Assembly (NCBI RefSeq): GCF_024741815.1
Contig: NZ_CP102951.1
Location: 2,805,001-2,869,000, forward strand
Direction of reading: 5' to 3'
Source: Pseudomonas sp. LS1212
GTDB lineage: Bacteria > Pseudomonadota > Gammaproteobacteria > Pseudomonadales > Pseudomonadaceae
DNA: 64,000 bases
In this document: positions 1 to 8,922 of the stretch, one piece after another
How the letters are laid out: each line of letters begins with the position of its first letter
Position numbering within the stretch: the first letter of the stretch is position 1
Notes under the pieces: generated by a model
Told to the model about the DNA's origin: nothing
The model's database searches: none
Seen by the model: the letters and a program-made list of their open reading frames with translations, nothing else
Position numbers and translations under genes: made by a program

Positions 1-1100
1 GGCTGCACGGCCAACGGCATGAAGGTCAGCTGCAGATCAGGGTGTTCGACCCCGGCCCGCGAGCGGATGAAAGCCCCGGCCTCGAAGTGGTTGCTCGCGG
101 CCAGCCCGTCGTGGCTGACAAACCAGCGCGCGCCTATCCACCACTTGCCCGGTGCCCGGGTCCAGGGGTAGATGGACACCGGTTTTTTGCACAGGTACTG
201 CACCACGGCATCCGGATGGTCATTCAAGCGTCGCCCTACCCCGGGCAAATCATGCTGCGCTGGCAGGCCCAACGCACGGATCTCGTCGACCGGGCCCACC
301 CCGGAGAGCAACAGCAATTGTGGCGAATTGATCGCCCCGGCGGTCAACAATACTTCGCGGCGGGCATGGGCCCGGTGCACCTGGCCGTTCTGTTCATACT
401 CGATGCCCACGGCGCGGCGCCCTTCAAACAGAATGCGCAACGCCAACGCGCCGGTGGCGACGGTGACATTGCCGCGCGCCATGGCCTGCGCCAGATAACC
501 CCGGGCCGTGCTCCAGCGGCGCCCCTTGCGGGTCGTGCGGTCGACCGGCCCAAAGCCTTCCTGGCGGTAGCCGTTGAGGTCGTTGCTTTGACCGTACCCG
601 GCCTGCACGCCCGCCTGAACGAAGGCCGCGCACAACGGCGTGCTGATGTCACCCGGCGTTACATGCAAGTGCCCCCCGCCACCCCGGTAGGCGTCGGCGC
701 CCTGGGCATGGTGCTGCGAGCGGATAAAGTAGGGCAAGACCTCCTGATAACTCCAACCGGTACAGCCCTGCTGCGCCCAGGCGTCGTAGTCGCGGGCATG
801 GCCACGGACGTAGACCATGCCATTGATTGACGAAGAGCCGCCCAGTGTGCGCCCGCGCGGCGTGCCAATGCGCCGGTTATCCAGATAAGGTTCAGGCTCC
901 GAGCTGTAGCTCCAGTTGTAACGGGTGCCGCCAACAACCATGCCCACGGCCGAGGGCATGTCGATGGTCCAGCTGCTGTCGACCGGGCCCGCTTCGAGCA
1001 GCAGTATCTTCACGCTCGGGTCGGCCCCGAGCCGGTTGGCCAGCACACAGCCGGCCGAACCCGCGCCCACAATCAGATAGTCGTATTGGTGTCCGGGCAT
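1..1100 (-). CDS. GMC-family oxidoreductase (choline dehydrogenase-like), 3' end beyond window
   Basis: FAD-dependent alcohol/choline dehydrogenase-type enzyme; the frame is open from the start to the left edge, so only about 366 N-terminal residues are visible. Translation from 1100 begins MPGHQYDYLIVGAGSAG, the dinucleotide-binding GxGxxG motif of GMC flavoproteins, followed by the family signature GRTLGGSSSINGMVYVRG near residues 80-100. The ATG at 1100 follows a GGGGAGGA ribosome site. It lies 28 bp after the Rieske oxygenase gene on the same strand, so the two are probably cotranscribed and act on the same substrate. GMC relatives include BetA, but substrate cannot be read from sequence; a choline-like or alcohol substrate is inferred from context. 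Other open frames over this stretch are antisense shadows. Confidence 0.88.
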   Translation of the reverse strand, partial: MPGHQYDYLIVGAGSAGCVLANRLGADPSVKILLLEAGPVDSSWTIDMPSAVGMVVGGTRYNWSYSSEPEPYLDNRRIGTPRGRTLGGSSSINGMVYVRGHARDYDAWAQQGCTGWSYQEVLPYFIRSQHHAQGADAYRGGGGHLHVTPGDISTPLCAAFVQAGVQAGYGQSNDLNGYRQEGFGPVDRTTRKGRRWSTARGYLAQAMARGNVTVATGALALRILFEGRRAVGIEYEQNGQVHRAHARREVLLTAGAINSPQLLLLSGVGPVDEIRALGLPAQHDLPGVGRRLNDHPDAVVQYLCKKPVSIYPWTRAPGKWWIGARWFVSHDGLAASNHFEAGAFIRSRAGVEHPDLQLTFMPLAVQ

Positions 1101-1128
1101 CGCTCATCCTCCCCTGTCGTGAGCGGCC

Positions 1129-2298
1129 TCAGCACGCGTCCTGGCCATGAATGCCCTTGAACACCAGGCTGTGGAAATGGTGAACCAGGTGCTCGCTCTC
1201 ATTGCTGCGCTGGGCATCGATCATGTAGCGCCCCTGGTCGTAACCCCGGGAGTGCAAGCCTTTCTGCACCGAAATGTTCAGGGCGATGTCTTCGGGTCCC
1301 AGGTCTTCGTTCATCCAGCGCATGCAGGCCTTGCTCACTTCGGCGGTCTGCTCGTGGGTCGAGTAATAGCCGAAGCGCAAGAGCGAACGCTCGGCATCGA
1401 GTGGGATCATCATGAACGTGCCGAGGAACTCGGAATACGGGAAGGTGTAGAAAGTGTTGTTCGGCCACAGGCCGATATTGAAGAAACATTCCTGGGGATT
1501 GCGCTCGCTTTTCAAGTCCACGCCATAGGCGTTTTGCGCCTCCAGGTTGGCGGGCGCGATGTAGGTCCACCAATTCTCGCGCTTGGTCAGCTTGTAGCCC
1601 TTGAAGTCGATCAGCTTGGCCAGGTCGATATGGCAAGGCCCGGACAACTTGAAATGGTAGCCCTCGATGGAGTTGTCCATGATCACCTTCCAGTTGGCCG
1701 GCACGATCACGTCCTGCTCTTCGATCAGGCGCATCTTGTCCATATCGGGGAAAACCCGGTGCATTTCCTCGTCCGCGCCAGGAAAGAGTTCTGCCAGCGC
1801 AGGCGCCTCGGGGTCAAGGTTGAAGTAGATGAAACCGCCGAGTTCTTCGATGCGGATTTGCGGAATGTTGAAGTCTTGCTTGTCGAAATTCTTGATGCGC
1901 TCGCAACGCGGCGCACTGCGCAGGCTGCCGTCCATTTCGTAGCACCAGGAGTGATACGCGCAGCGCACCACGCCGCCGGAGTTGCCACGGCGCGAGTCCA
2001 GCAAGCGGTTGCCGCGGTGCTGGCAGACGTTGTGGAAGGCGCGGATTTCGCCCTTCATGTTCCGTGCGACCACGATGCTCTGGTCAAACAGGTCGCAGAC
2101 CACGTACTGGCCCGGAGCGCTGAATTCATTCTTGTGCCCGGCCACATGCCAGGCACGCATAAAGATATTGTCGCGTTCGGCCTTGAACAGCGTCTCGTCG
2201 AAGAAGTAACGCGAAGGCAAGGTGAAGGCTTCTTCGGGGTCTTGTTCATCCCAGCCGACTACCGGTGCCTGGTGCTTCAGGTTATCGAGCGAATGCAT
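1129..2298 (-). CDS. Rieske oxygenase alpha subunit, quaternary-ammonium type
   Basis: A 389-residue terminal oxygenase. The Rieske 2Fe-2S ligands are C92/H94 and C113/H116 (CQHR...CAYH). The mononuclear iron region reads DNSIEGYHF around residues 208-216. The residue bridging the two metal centres is Glu (E212), not the Asp usual in aromatic dioxygenases; Glu is the known state in CntA (carnitine) and related betaine oxygenases. The second iron His is 8 residues after the first (H215, H223) rather than 5 as in CntA, so this is a different subfamily. No dedicated reductase lies beside it; CntB (8923-9894) or a gene beyond the left edge could serve. Start at 2298 has a GGAGGAG site. It is followed by the GMC oxidoreductase gene. 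The likely reaction is oxidative demethylation or C-N cleavage of a betaine-like compound; substrate unknown. Confidence 0.87.
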   Translation of the reverse strand: MHSLDNLKHQAPVVGWDEQDPEEAFTLPSRYFFDETLFKAERDNIFMRAWHVAGHKNEFSAPGQYVVCDLFDQSIVVARNMKGEIRAFHNVCQHRGNRLLDSRRGNSGGVVRCAYHSWCYEMDGSLRSAPRCERIKNFDKQDFNIPQIRIEELGGFIYFNLDPEAPALAELFPGADEEMHRVFPDMDKMRLIEEQDVIVPANWKVIMDNSIEGYHFKLSGPCHIDLAKLIDFKGYKLTKRENWWTYIAPANLEAQNAYGVDLKSERNPQECFFNIGLWPNNTFYTFPYSEFLGTFMMIPLDAERSLLRFGYYSTHEQTAEVSKACMRWMNEDLGPEDIALNISVQKGLHSRGYDQGRYMIDAQRSNESEHLVHHFHSLVFKGIHGQDAC

Positions 2299-2445
2299 GA
2301 GCAGATCTCCTCCAGGGCGGCTGACTGCACGGCACAGTCGCCTGCCTGGGAGGTAATCTAGGGCGCATGAAAGGGCTGATATTGACGGAAAGCGACCAGT
2401 TGCTTGCGCAAAAGATCAAGCAGCCTCCTTTTTTGACAGTCGCCA

Positions 2446-2470
2446 ATGCCCGCATTCGCGGGCATTTTTA
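2446..2470 (+). terminator. Intrinsic terminator-like hairpin in a divergent promoter region
   Basis: ATGCCCGC, loop ATTC, GCGGGCAT, then a run of T on the + strand. An 8-bp perfect stem followed by TTTTT is a classic rho-independent terminator. It sits between two divergent genes where no + strand transcript from a visible gene would need to end. Confidence 0.6.
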
Positions 2471-2488
2471 TTGAACATATTTTCAATA
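2469..2488. promoter_or_regulatory. Perfect inverted repeat, candidate TetR/BetI-type operator
   Basis: TATTGAA, 6-base spacer, TTCAATA. It lies about 80 bp before the aldehyde dehydrogenase start and 170 bp before the Rieske start. The half-site CTATTGAA recurs at about 2502 and again at about 5272, before the permease gene. The BetI-like regulator at 6974-7618 is the obvious candidate to bind it; this is inference from symmetry and context. Confidence 0.5.
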
Positions 2489-2568
2489 GAGTGATGATCG
2501 GCTATTGAATGAGTTTTCAGTATGATCTAGCATCGCCGCAGCCTGAAAAGAACAAGATGAGGTGTTGC

Positions 2569-4065
2569 ATGCCGCAGATCAAAGACCATGCCTACTGGCT
2601 TGAGAGAAGTGAAAAGTTGCAAATCGAGGGCCGTGCGTTTATAGACGGTGCCTACGTCGATGCCTGCAACGGTGCGACGTTCTGGTCGCAAAGTCCGATT
2701 GATGGCAAGCCATTGGCTGCCGTTGCCTTGTGTGCAGAGGTCGATGTCGACCTCGCCGTAGCAGCTGCCCGCCGCAGTTTCGATGCTGGGGTCTGGGCGG
2801 ACAAATCCGCCAGGGATCGTAAGGCTGTTTTGTTGAAGTGGGCTGCATTGCTGGAGGCACACGCAGAGGAACTGGCGTTGCTCGAAAGTCTCGACAGCGG
2901 CAAGCCGATAGGCGATACCACGGGCGGCGATCTTCCTGGCACGATTTATTGCCTGCAATGGTTTGCCGAGCTGGTGGACAAGGTTCACGGCGAGGTCCCT
3001 GCAACCGATCCGCAGTTCTTCGGCACTGTCACCCATCAGGCCTTGGGTGTCGTTGCAGCGGTGGTGCCCTGGAACTACCCACTGTTGATGGCCGCGTGGA
3101 AGTTCGCTCCGGCATTGGCCGCAGGTAACAGTGTCGTACTCAAGCCTTCCGAAAAGTCCCCCCTCAGCGCGTTGCGCATTGCCGGGCTGGCGCTGCAAGC
3201 CGGGATTCCTGCGGGCGTGTTCAACGTCGTTGCCGGCGACGGTGCTGCGGGCCGGGCTTTGAGCTTGCACCCGGACGTCGACTGCATCGCCTTCACAGGT
3301 TCCGGCAAAGTCGGTCGCGAGATTGCGAAAAATGCCGCTGCCTCGAACCTCAAGCGCGTCTGGCTGGAGCTGGGCGGCAAGTCGGCCAACATCGTCATGG
3401 CCGACTGCCCGGACATCGCTCAGGCAGCACGTTCAGCGGCGGCGGCGATTTTTTCCAACATGGGCCAGATCTGTAGTGCCGGTTCGCGACTGCTGGTGCA
3501 ACGTTCGATTGCGACTGCACTGATCGGCGAGTTGCTGGAAGTCAGCAAAGGCTATCAGCCGGGGCATCCACTGGATCCACAAACCGTCACCGGCGCGATC
3601 ATCGACAACGCGCAGTTAGACCGGGTTTGCAGCTACATCGAGATCGGCAAGCAGCAAGCGCAACTCTTGAGCGGTGGCAATCGGTTGTCGCTGGCCGACG
3701 CAGGCGCCTACCTGGAGCCGACGATTTTTCTCGCCGAGGATGCTTCAGCGCGAATCGCTAACGAAGAGATTTTCGGCCCTGTGCTGGTGGTCATCCTGTT
3801 CGACACGCTGGATGAAGCGATCGCCATCGCCAATCAGACGGAATACGGCCTGGCGGCAGCAGTGTGGTCGTCCGACATCAAAACCATTCGTACCGCCACG
3901 CGCAAACTCAAGGCTGGGACGGTATGGGTCAATTGCTATGACGAACTGGTGGACATGAACTTCCCGTTTGGCGGGTTCAAGGAATCCGGAAATGGTCGGG
4001 ACAATTCTGCTCATGCCCTGAGCAAGTACACCGAGTTGAAATCAACCATCATTCGTTGCTGTTAA
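2569..4065 (+). CDS. NAD(P)-dependent aldehyde dehydrogenase (betaine-aldehyde / gamma-glutamyl-aminobutyraldehyde type)
   Basis: A 498-residue ALDH-superfamily enzyme that oxidises an aldehyde to its acid with NAD(P). The cofactor-site motif VVPWNYP, the general base in LELGGKSAN and the catalytic Cys in NMGQICSAG are all present. The ATG at 2569 was chosen because GATGAGGTG lies just upstream; two in-frame upstream ATGs (2509, 2557) lack a site and would extend the N-terminus beyond the family. The stop abuts the Fe-alcohol dehydrogenase gene, so an alcohol-to-aldehyde-to-acid sequence is plausible. Sequence style is nearest PuuC/betaine-aldehyde dehydrogenases, but the true aldehyde is unknown. 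Probably under the inverted repeat at 2469-2488. Confidence 0.88.
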   Translation: MPQIKDHAYWLERSEKLQIEGRAFIDGAYVDACNGATFWSQSPIDGKPLAAVALCAEVDVDLAVAAARRSFDAGVWADKSARDRKAVLLKWAALLEAHAEELALLESLDSGKPIGDTTGGDLPGTIYCLQWFAELVDKVHGEVPATDPQFFGTVTHQALGVVAAVVPWNYPLLMAAWKFAPALAAGNSVVLKPSEKSPLSALRIAGLALQAGIPAGVFNVVAGDGAAGRALSLHPDVDCIAFTGSGKVGREIAKNAAASNLKRVWLELGGKSANIVMADCPDIAQAARSAAAAIFSNMGQICSAGSRLLVQRSIATALIGELLEVSKGYQPGHPLDPQTVTGAIIDNAQLDRVCSYIEIGKQQAQLLSGGNRLSLADAGAYLEPTIFLAEDASARIANEEIFGPVLVVILFDTLDEAIAIANQTEYGLAAAVWSSDIKTIRTATRKLKAGTVWVNCYDELVDMNFPFGGFKESGNGRDNSAHALSKYTELKSTIIRCC

Positions 4066-4075
4066 GGTGAGCTTC

Positions 4076-5260
4076 GTGGAAAACAATCTGTCAGCTTTGG
4101 GTTATCAAAAATGGACCGTTCCGTTGCCAATGGAGTACGGCCCGGGCGCACGTCATAAGCTGGTCGAACTCTGTCAGGAGTTCAACATCTCTCGTCCGAT
4201 CATTATTACTGATCAAGGCTCGCTGAATCTGCCGTTCGTGGGCCAGATGCAACAGGCGTTGACCGTAGCCGGCCTTGAATGTGGCCTGTTTGGTGGCATT
4301 GAACCCAACCCCACCGATGCGTCGGTCATGGCCGGTGCATCGGCTTATCAAGCATGGGATGCCGATGGCATTATCGCCCTGGGTGGCGGCAGCGGCCTGG
4401 ACGGGGGCAAGGCGGTTGCGTTGATTGCACGACAGCAACGTTGCGGGCTGTGGGCGTTCGATTTCGACCATCCTGTACCTGCTGGTTTCAGCGCGGCGGA
4501 CTTCCCGCCGGTGATCACCATTCCAACCACCGCCGGCACCGGTGCCGAAACCGAAAGCACGGCCATGCTCACGGATTCGAAGCGGGGCATAAAGGGCTGT
4601 GTCTGGCACCCAAAGGCACGGCCTGCAGCGGTAATCCTCGATCCTGAATTGACGCAGAGCCTGCCGGCCAACCTGACGGCATGGACCGGTTGCGATGCCA
4701 TCATTCATGCGCTGGAAGCTTACTTCGTACCGAGCTTCAACCCGCTCAGCGATGGTGCGGCGTTGCAGGCTCTGAGCCTGCTCTGGACCTCCATCGATAC
4801 CGCCGTCAACAACGGCCAGGATCTGGAAGCACGGGGCAAGATGCTGATCGGCTCATGCCTGGCCGGTGTCGCCTTTCTCAAAGGGTTGGGGCTTGTGCAT
4901 GCGCTGAGTCACATGGTCGGTGCTACCTACAACACTCACCATGGGCTGACCAACGCGGTCATTCTGCCAGTGGTACTGCGCTTCAACGAGCAGGACATCA
5001 GCCGCCGCCTCAAACCTGTGGCTCAGGCGCTCGACTTGCCGGATGCGAGTTTCGAGACGTTCTACAACGCCGTGTGCGCGAAACTCGACAGCCTGAATAT
5101 CCCCAAGTCCTTGTCCATTCTGGGCGTCAAACATGCAGACGTTACTGAGGTGGCAAGGAAGTCATTTGGCGATCCCGCCCGTTTGACGAACCCCAGGGAC
5201 AGCTCGCTCGAGCAACTCGAGGCGTTGCTCAAACAAGCCATCGACCAAGCCCGGCATTAA
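4076..5260 (+). CDS. Iron-containing alcohol dehydrogenase
   Basis: A 394-residue group III (Fe-type) alcohol dehydrogenase. Visible hallmarks are the nucleotide loop ALGGGSGLDGGKA, TTAGTGAETE, and the metal-binding His cluster in HALSHMVGATYNTHHG. The start is set at the GTG at 4076, which has AAGGTGAG four bases upstream; a GTG at 4067 in the same frame lacks a site. The gene begins 10 bp after the aldehyde dehydrogenase stop, so the two are translationally close and probably act in sequence on an alcohol and its aldehyde. The reaction is NAD(P)H-linked alcohol/aldehyde interconversion; substrate unknown. Confidence 0.88.
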   Translation: MENNLSALGYQKWTVPLPMEYGPGARHKLVELCQEFNISRPIIITDQGSLNLPFVGQMQQALTVAGLECGLFGGIEPNPTDASVMAGASAYQAWDADGIIALGGGSGLDGGKAVALIARQQRCGLWAFDFDHPVPAGFSAADFPPVITIPTTAGTGAETESTAMLTDSKRGIKGCVWHPKARPAAVILDPELTQSLPANLTAWTGCDAIIHALEAYFVPSFNPLSDGAALQALSLLWTSIDTAVNNGQDLEARGKMLIGSCLAGVAFLKGLGLVHALSHMVGATYNTHHGLTNAVILPVVLRFNEQDISRRLKPVAQALDLPDASFETFYNAVCAKLDSLNIPKSLSILGVKHADVTEVARKSFGDPARLTNPRDSSLEQLEALLKQAIDQARH

Positions 5261-5319
5261 TCCCGCCGGCCGCTATTGAACACCGTGCCGTGCTGCCAAA
5301 ACCAATAAAAAAGGTGCAA

Positions 5320-6762
5320 ATGTCTATGTCATCTTCCAGCGAAACTGCGTCCAAAGGACGTCTGAATCTCGAAACACGCTCCATTGATTATGTGCCGCTC
5401 GCCGAGCGGCATGGCAAAGCCTGGCACTTGTGGCCGATCTGGTTCTGCGGCGAAGCGCACCTGACGACGCTGGCGGTCGGGATCATCGGCGTCGGCATGG
5501 GGGCCAACCTGTTCTGGTCGGCCATTGCGATCTTCCTGGGGTGCGCATTCGGTACCCTGTTCATGGCCGGCCACTCGACGCAGGGCCCGCAAATGGGGCT
5601 GCCTCAGCTTATCCAGTCCCGACCGCAGTTTGGTTACCTGGGCGCGTTACTGGTGTACGTGGTGGCGATCGCCACTTACGTCGGCTACAACGCATTCAAC
5701 CAATTGCTGGTCGGGCAGACCCTGCATGAGTTGTTCAATGCCCCGGAAGAAGGTTCGGCTATTGCCTTCTCATTGCTGGCGATCATCATGGCGATTGCCG
5801 GTTACAACACCTTCCACAAGGTTCAACGGGCGTTGGCGTTCATATTGATAGCCGTGATGCTTGTGTTCACCGTCGGGCTGTTCATCTTCGTGAAGCTCCC
5901 TGCGGATCAATTGAGCGTTTCCGGTTTCAAGGCAACGCCGTTCCTTGCTCAGTTCTTCGTTGCGGCGGCTTACCAGTTGAGCTGGGCAATCTATGTGTCT
6001 GACTACTCGCGTTACTTGCCAGCCAATGTCAGCGTGCGTTCTTCGTTCTGGTGGACCTACATGGGCGCCATGATCGGCGGCGTATGGATGATGCTGATCG
6101 GTGCACTGGCGGCTGCGTTGAGCCCGGGGCAGAACCTCGCCAAAGGCTTGGTGATGCTTGGCAACATGCTCTTCAGTGGGTTCGGTGAGTTTCTGTTGAT
6201 CCTTGCTGTACTCAGCCTGGTGACCAGTGCCGCGCAGAATTTCTATGGTGCCTCAATCACGCTGTTGAGCATCGCGGACACGGTGAAAACGCAGAAATCA
6301 ACCTTGCTCAAGCGCATCATTTCGATGGGGGTTGTCGGCGGTACGGCCATCCTCATCGCCATGACGGCCTCGGACAACTTCGTCAAGGATTTTGGAGACT
6401 TCCTGGCGATCCTGCTCTACCTGTTCACCCCGTGGACGGCGATCAACCTGGTCGACTTCTATAAAGTTCGTCACGGCAAGTTTTCCATCCGAGAGATCTT
6501 CAAGCCCAACGGCATCTACGGGAAATGGAACCTGCGAGGCATCGGCGCCTACGTGGCGGGTTTCGTGGCGATGCTGCCGTTCTCCAACACCGGAATTTAC
6601 ACCGGCTACATCGCCGCAAAGCTAGACGGTGCGGATGTCAGCATGCTGGTCGGTCTGGCAGTGTCGGCAGTGGTCTATTGGTGGCTGTGCCGCTCGCAGA
6701 ATATCCATGAAGAGCTGTCGCGGATCGACGGCTTGGACAAAGGTCTGGAAACCGGTATTTAA
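5320..6762 (+). CDS. NCS1-family permease (purine/cytosine permease-like)
   Basis: A 480-residue integral membrane transporter with about 12 hydrophobic segments, typical of the nucleobase-cation-symport-1 family (cytosine, allantoin, hydantoin, thiamine). The early EAHLTTLAVG stretch and QMGLPQLIQSRPQFGYLG are the characteristic first helices. The start ATG at 5320 follows AAAAAAGGTG; an upstream ATG at 5290 has no site. It is third in the ALDH-ADH-permease set and is followed by a strong hairpin, so it probably ends the transcript. It presumably imports the substrate of the surrounding oxidoreductases. NCS1 substrates are mostly N-heterocycles, which hints at a nitrogenous ring or amine substrate, but this is inference. 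Confidence 0.87.
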   Translation: MSMSSSSETASKGRLNLETRSIDYVPLAERHGKAWHLWPIWFCGEAHLTTLAVGIIGVGMGANLFWSAIAIFLGCAFGTLFMAGHSTQGPQMGLPQLIQSRPQFGYLGALLVYVVAIATYVGYNAFNQLLVGQTLHELFNAPEEGSAIAFSLLAIIMAIAGYNTFHKVQRALAFILIAVMLVFTVGLFIFVKLPADQLSVSGFKATPFLAQFFVAAAYQLSWAIYVSDYSRYLPANVSVRSSFWWTYMGAMIGGVWMMLIGALAAALSPGQNLAKGLVMLGNMLFSGFGEFLLILAVLSLVTSAAQNFYGASITLLSIADTVKTQKSTLLKRIISMGVVGGTAILIAMTASDNFVKDFGDFLAILLYLFTPWTAINLVDFYKVRHGKFSIREIFKPNGIYGKWNLRGIGAYVAGFVAMLPFSNTGIYTGYIAAKLDGADVSMLVGLAVSAVVYWWLCRSQNIHEELSRIDGLDKGLETGI

Positions 6763-6768
6763 GCAGCA

Positions 6769-6793
6769 CTCACCGCCCGCAACGGGCGGTGAG
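6769..6793 (+). terminator. Hairpin after the permease gene
   Basis: CTCACCGCCCG, loop CAA, CGGGCGGTGAG: an 11-bp perfect stem six bases after the permease stop, followed by only a weak T-rich tail. Probable end of the 2569-6762 transcript. Confidence 0.65.
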
Positions 6794-6973
6794 TTCCTTC
6801 ACGGATGTGCTTCTTGGCTCATGCTCATGTGCTCTTGCTTACTGCTCGATTCGCCCGCCGAATTAATTCCTGCGCCTGACGCCTCGAAAAGTTGCTAAAT
6901 TGGCGCGTCGTTCAGTGCGCCGGCCTGTCTTTACGGCCTGACGGCGGACAAGGATTTGATTTAGGGCAGCTCG

Positions 6974-7618
6974 ATGAGTAGCGAAACCAGTATGTCTGAA
7001 GTAAAGAAACGCCGAACGCGAATAGACCCCGAGACGCGCCGCAAGGCCATTGTCGAAGCCACGATGCGCTGCATCACCCGGTTCGGTCATTCCGGAAGCA
7101 CCATTGAGCGTATCTGTGCCGAGGCCGGCATTTCGATTGGGTTGATCGGTCATCACTTTTCCAGCAAGGAAGAGTTGATGCTGTCCACCTATCAGGAGTT
7201 GACCAATCAACTGCGCGAAGAAACCCGCAAGTACATGGAGGTTCGAGGCAGTTCAGCTGAGGATCGGCTGTTGGCGATTATTCGCTCCTCGTTCAGGGGC
7301 AAGATCTTCAACGAATTCATCCTGACTACCTGGCTGGGCTTCTGGGGCGCCGCGGTTTCGTCCGAACAGCTGCGCGCGCTGAACAAAAAGCTCTACAGCG
7401 ATTATCGCAAGGAGCTGGAGTCAGTATTCCGCGAGATCGCCGCCGAGCAGGGGATCGAGATCGATGCAAAGGCCGGGGCGTTGACCATTACTGCCCTCAT
7501 CGACGGTTTCTGGTTGGAGTGGGCGCTCGATCACAAAGCCTTCAGCGCCAAAAAAGCGGAAAAGTGCTGCGTTATGACGGCTCAGTTATTTATCAAAAGT
7601 TCACAATTGCTGGGTTGA
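6974..7618 (+). CDS. TetR-family regulator, BetI-like
   Basis: A 214-residue TetR-type repressor. The N-terminal helix-turn-helix reads STIERICAEAGISIGLIGHHF (about residues 45-65), and the style of the C-terminal ligand domain (NEFILTTWLGFWGAA) is that of BetI, the choline-responsive repressor. It stands alone after the permease terminator and before a large hairpin. It probably represses the flanking catabolic genes, with the inverted repeat at 2469-2488 as candidate operator. BetI likeness supports a choline- or betaine-like inducer but does not prove it. Confidence 0.85.
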   Translation: MSSETSMSEVKKRRTRIDPETRRKAIVEATMRCITRFGHSGSTIERICAEAGISIGLIGHHFSSKEELMLSTYQELTNQLREETRKYMEVRGSSAEDRLLAIIRSSFRGKIFNEFILTTWLGFWGAAVSSEQLRALNKKLYSDYRKELESVFREIAAEQGIEIDAKAGALTITALIDGFWLEWALDHKAFSAKKAEKCCVMTAQLFIKSSQLLG

Positions 7619-7627
7619 GAGAGTGCC

Positions 7628-7661
7628 GGGCACTACGTTCAGGATTTCCTGCGTAGTGCCC
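7628..7661. terminator. Large hairpin between convergent genes
   Basis: GGGCACTACG and CGTAGTGCCC, a 10-bp perfect stem around a 14-base loop that itself contains the palindrome CAGGATTTCCTG. It lies between the tetR stop and the convergent PAS-regulator stop. No T-run, so it may be a bidirectional terminator or mRNA-stabilising structure. Confidence 0.5.
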
Positions 7662-7731
7662 AGGCTCCAGAGCTACAGGGCGTTCTCAATCAGGCCAGCC
7701 AAATGACGGCAGAGACAAGGCTCAACATCGC

Positions 7732-8826
7732 TTAGCTGTGCTGGGCAGACGCCTTAAGCAGGCGCTCGAGTTCGTGAACGCGTGACTCCAGTGCCAGGCG
7801 ACTGGTGCGGCTAGCCGTCACATCGTCGATCACGCTGATCAGATGCTCCGGCGTGCCATCCTGCGAGTTACGCTGCACGGAGGTTTTCACGTTGGCCCAG
7901 ATGATATGGCCATCCTTGCAGCGCAAGCGTTTTTCCAGCGCATACATGCTGATCTCGCCTGCCAGCAACTGGTGTAATTGCTTCAGGTTGGCGTCCAGGT
8001 CGTCGGGGTGCGTGAGATCCTGAAAGGTCAGTTCGCCCAGCTCTTGTTCGCTGTAGCCGAGCAATTCGCAGAGCCTGTTGTTGACCCGTAGCCAGCGACC
8101 GTCCAGGCCGATGTAGGCCATGGCGCCACAGGCCAGATCGAAAATCGCCCGAAAGCGTTCCTCGCTTTTTCGCAAAGCTTCTTCAGCGTTTTTACGTGCG
8201 GTGGTGTCCATGCTGATGCCAACCATCTTCACCGAGCGGCCGGCGCTGTCGGGCAAGGGCGATGCGCGCGAGGAAATCCAGCGCATTTCGCCATCAGGGC
8301 GGACGATCCGAAAATCGAATTCGTAGGATTTGCAATTGGCAATGCAGTCGCGGTACATCGCTTTCATGGCTGCCGCATCCTCGGCAGGCAAGTGCGGCCA
8401 GAAGTCTTCGTTGGTACGAACCTGCCAGCCGTAGACGGCCTCGACGTTCTCCGAGTAGATGACCTCATCGGTGATCAGATTCCACTGCCACGTGACGATG
8501 CCGGCGCTTTCCTGCGCCAGCTTCATGCGCGCTTCGCTTTCCATTATCTCGGCGGTGAATTTTCGCCGCACGTCGGTCATTGGCAGCTCAACCACAGTGG
8601 AGCTTTGCAGATCGGCCTGGGCCTGTTCGCCATAGCGCAGCCAGATCCAGTTGACCTTGAGAAAGTCGGCGAGCTTGCGCAGATTGTCGTAGTCGATCTC
8701 GCCTCCACGGGTCCACTTGTGCACCGCTGTGCGGGAGATGCCAAGGGCTGTGCCCACCGCTTGCAATGTCAGCTTGTGGTGTTCGAGTAGTTCCTTCAGT
8801 CGAAAGGCGAAGCTGTTTTCAGTCAT
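7732..8826 (-). CDS. XRE-type HTH / PAS-PAS sensory regulator
   Basis: A 364-residue soluble protein. Residues about 1-65 form a Cro/CI helix-turn-helix (LTLQAVGTALGISRTAVHKW). Two PAS domains follow: about 95-215, with the PAC-type end EFDFRIVRPDGEMRWISSR, and about 225-340, with a second PAC-type end EKRLRCKDGHIIWANV. A short helix (SRVHELERLLKAS) ends it. There is no kinase, GGDEF or EAL domain, so it is a one-component PAS-sensing transcription factor. The start is put at 8826 (MTENSFAFRL), the first residue of the HTH module; an upstream ATG at 8874 adds an unrelated tail. It lies directly downstream of cntB on the same strand (96 bp), suggesting control of carnitine use or a redox/ligand-sensing role. 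Confidence 0.82.
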   Translation of the reverse strand: MTENSFAFRLKELLEHHKLTLQAVGTALGISRTAVHKWTRGGEIDYDNLRKLADFLKVNWIWLRYGEQAQADLQSSTVVELPMTDVRRKFTAEIMESEARMKLAQESAGIVTWQWNLITDEVIYSENVEAVYGWQVRTNEDFWPHLPAEDAAAMKAMYRDCIANCKSYEFDFRIVRPDGEMRWISSRASPLPDSAGRSVKMVGISMDTTARKNAEEALRKSEERFRAIFDLACGAMAYIGLDGRWLRVNNRLCELLGYSEQELGELTFQDLTHPDDLDANLKQLHQLLAGEISMYALEKRLRCKDGHIIWANVKTSVQRNSQDGTPEHLISVIDDVTASRTSRLALESRVHELERLLKASAQHS

Positions 8827-8922
8827 GGCATTCCCGTGATCGCTAGAGACGCGTGTGGCGAGCACAGTATACACAGACGTCTCTATCGTTCCCCATTCAC
8901 GGCGAATGGGCCTGCAGCGAAC

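Noticed and set aside
1147..2361. 404-codon frame on the + strand
   Set aside because: It is antisense to the Rieske gene, which has all cluster ligands.
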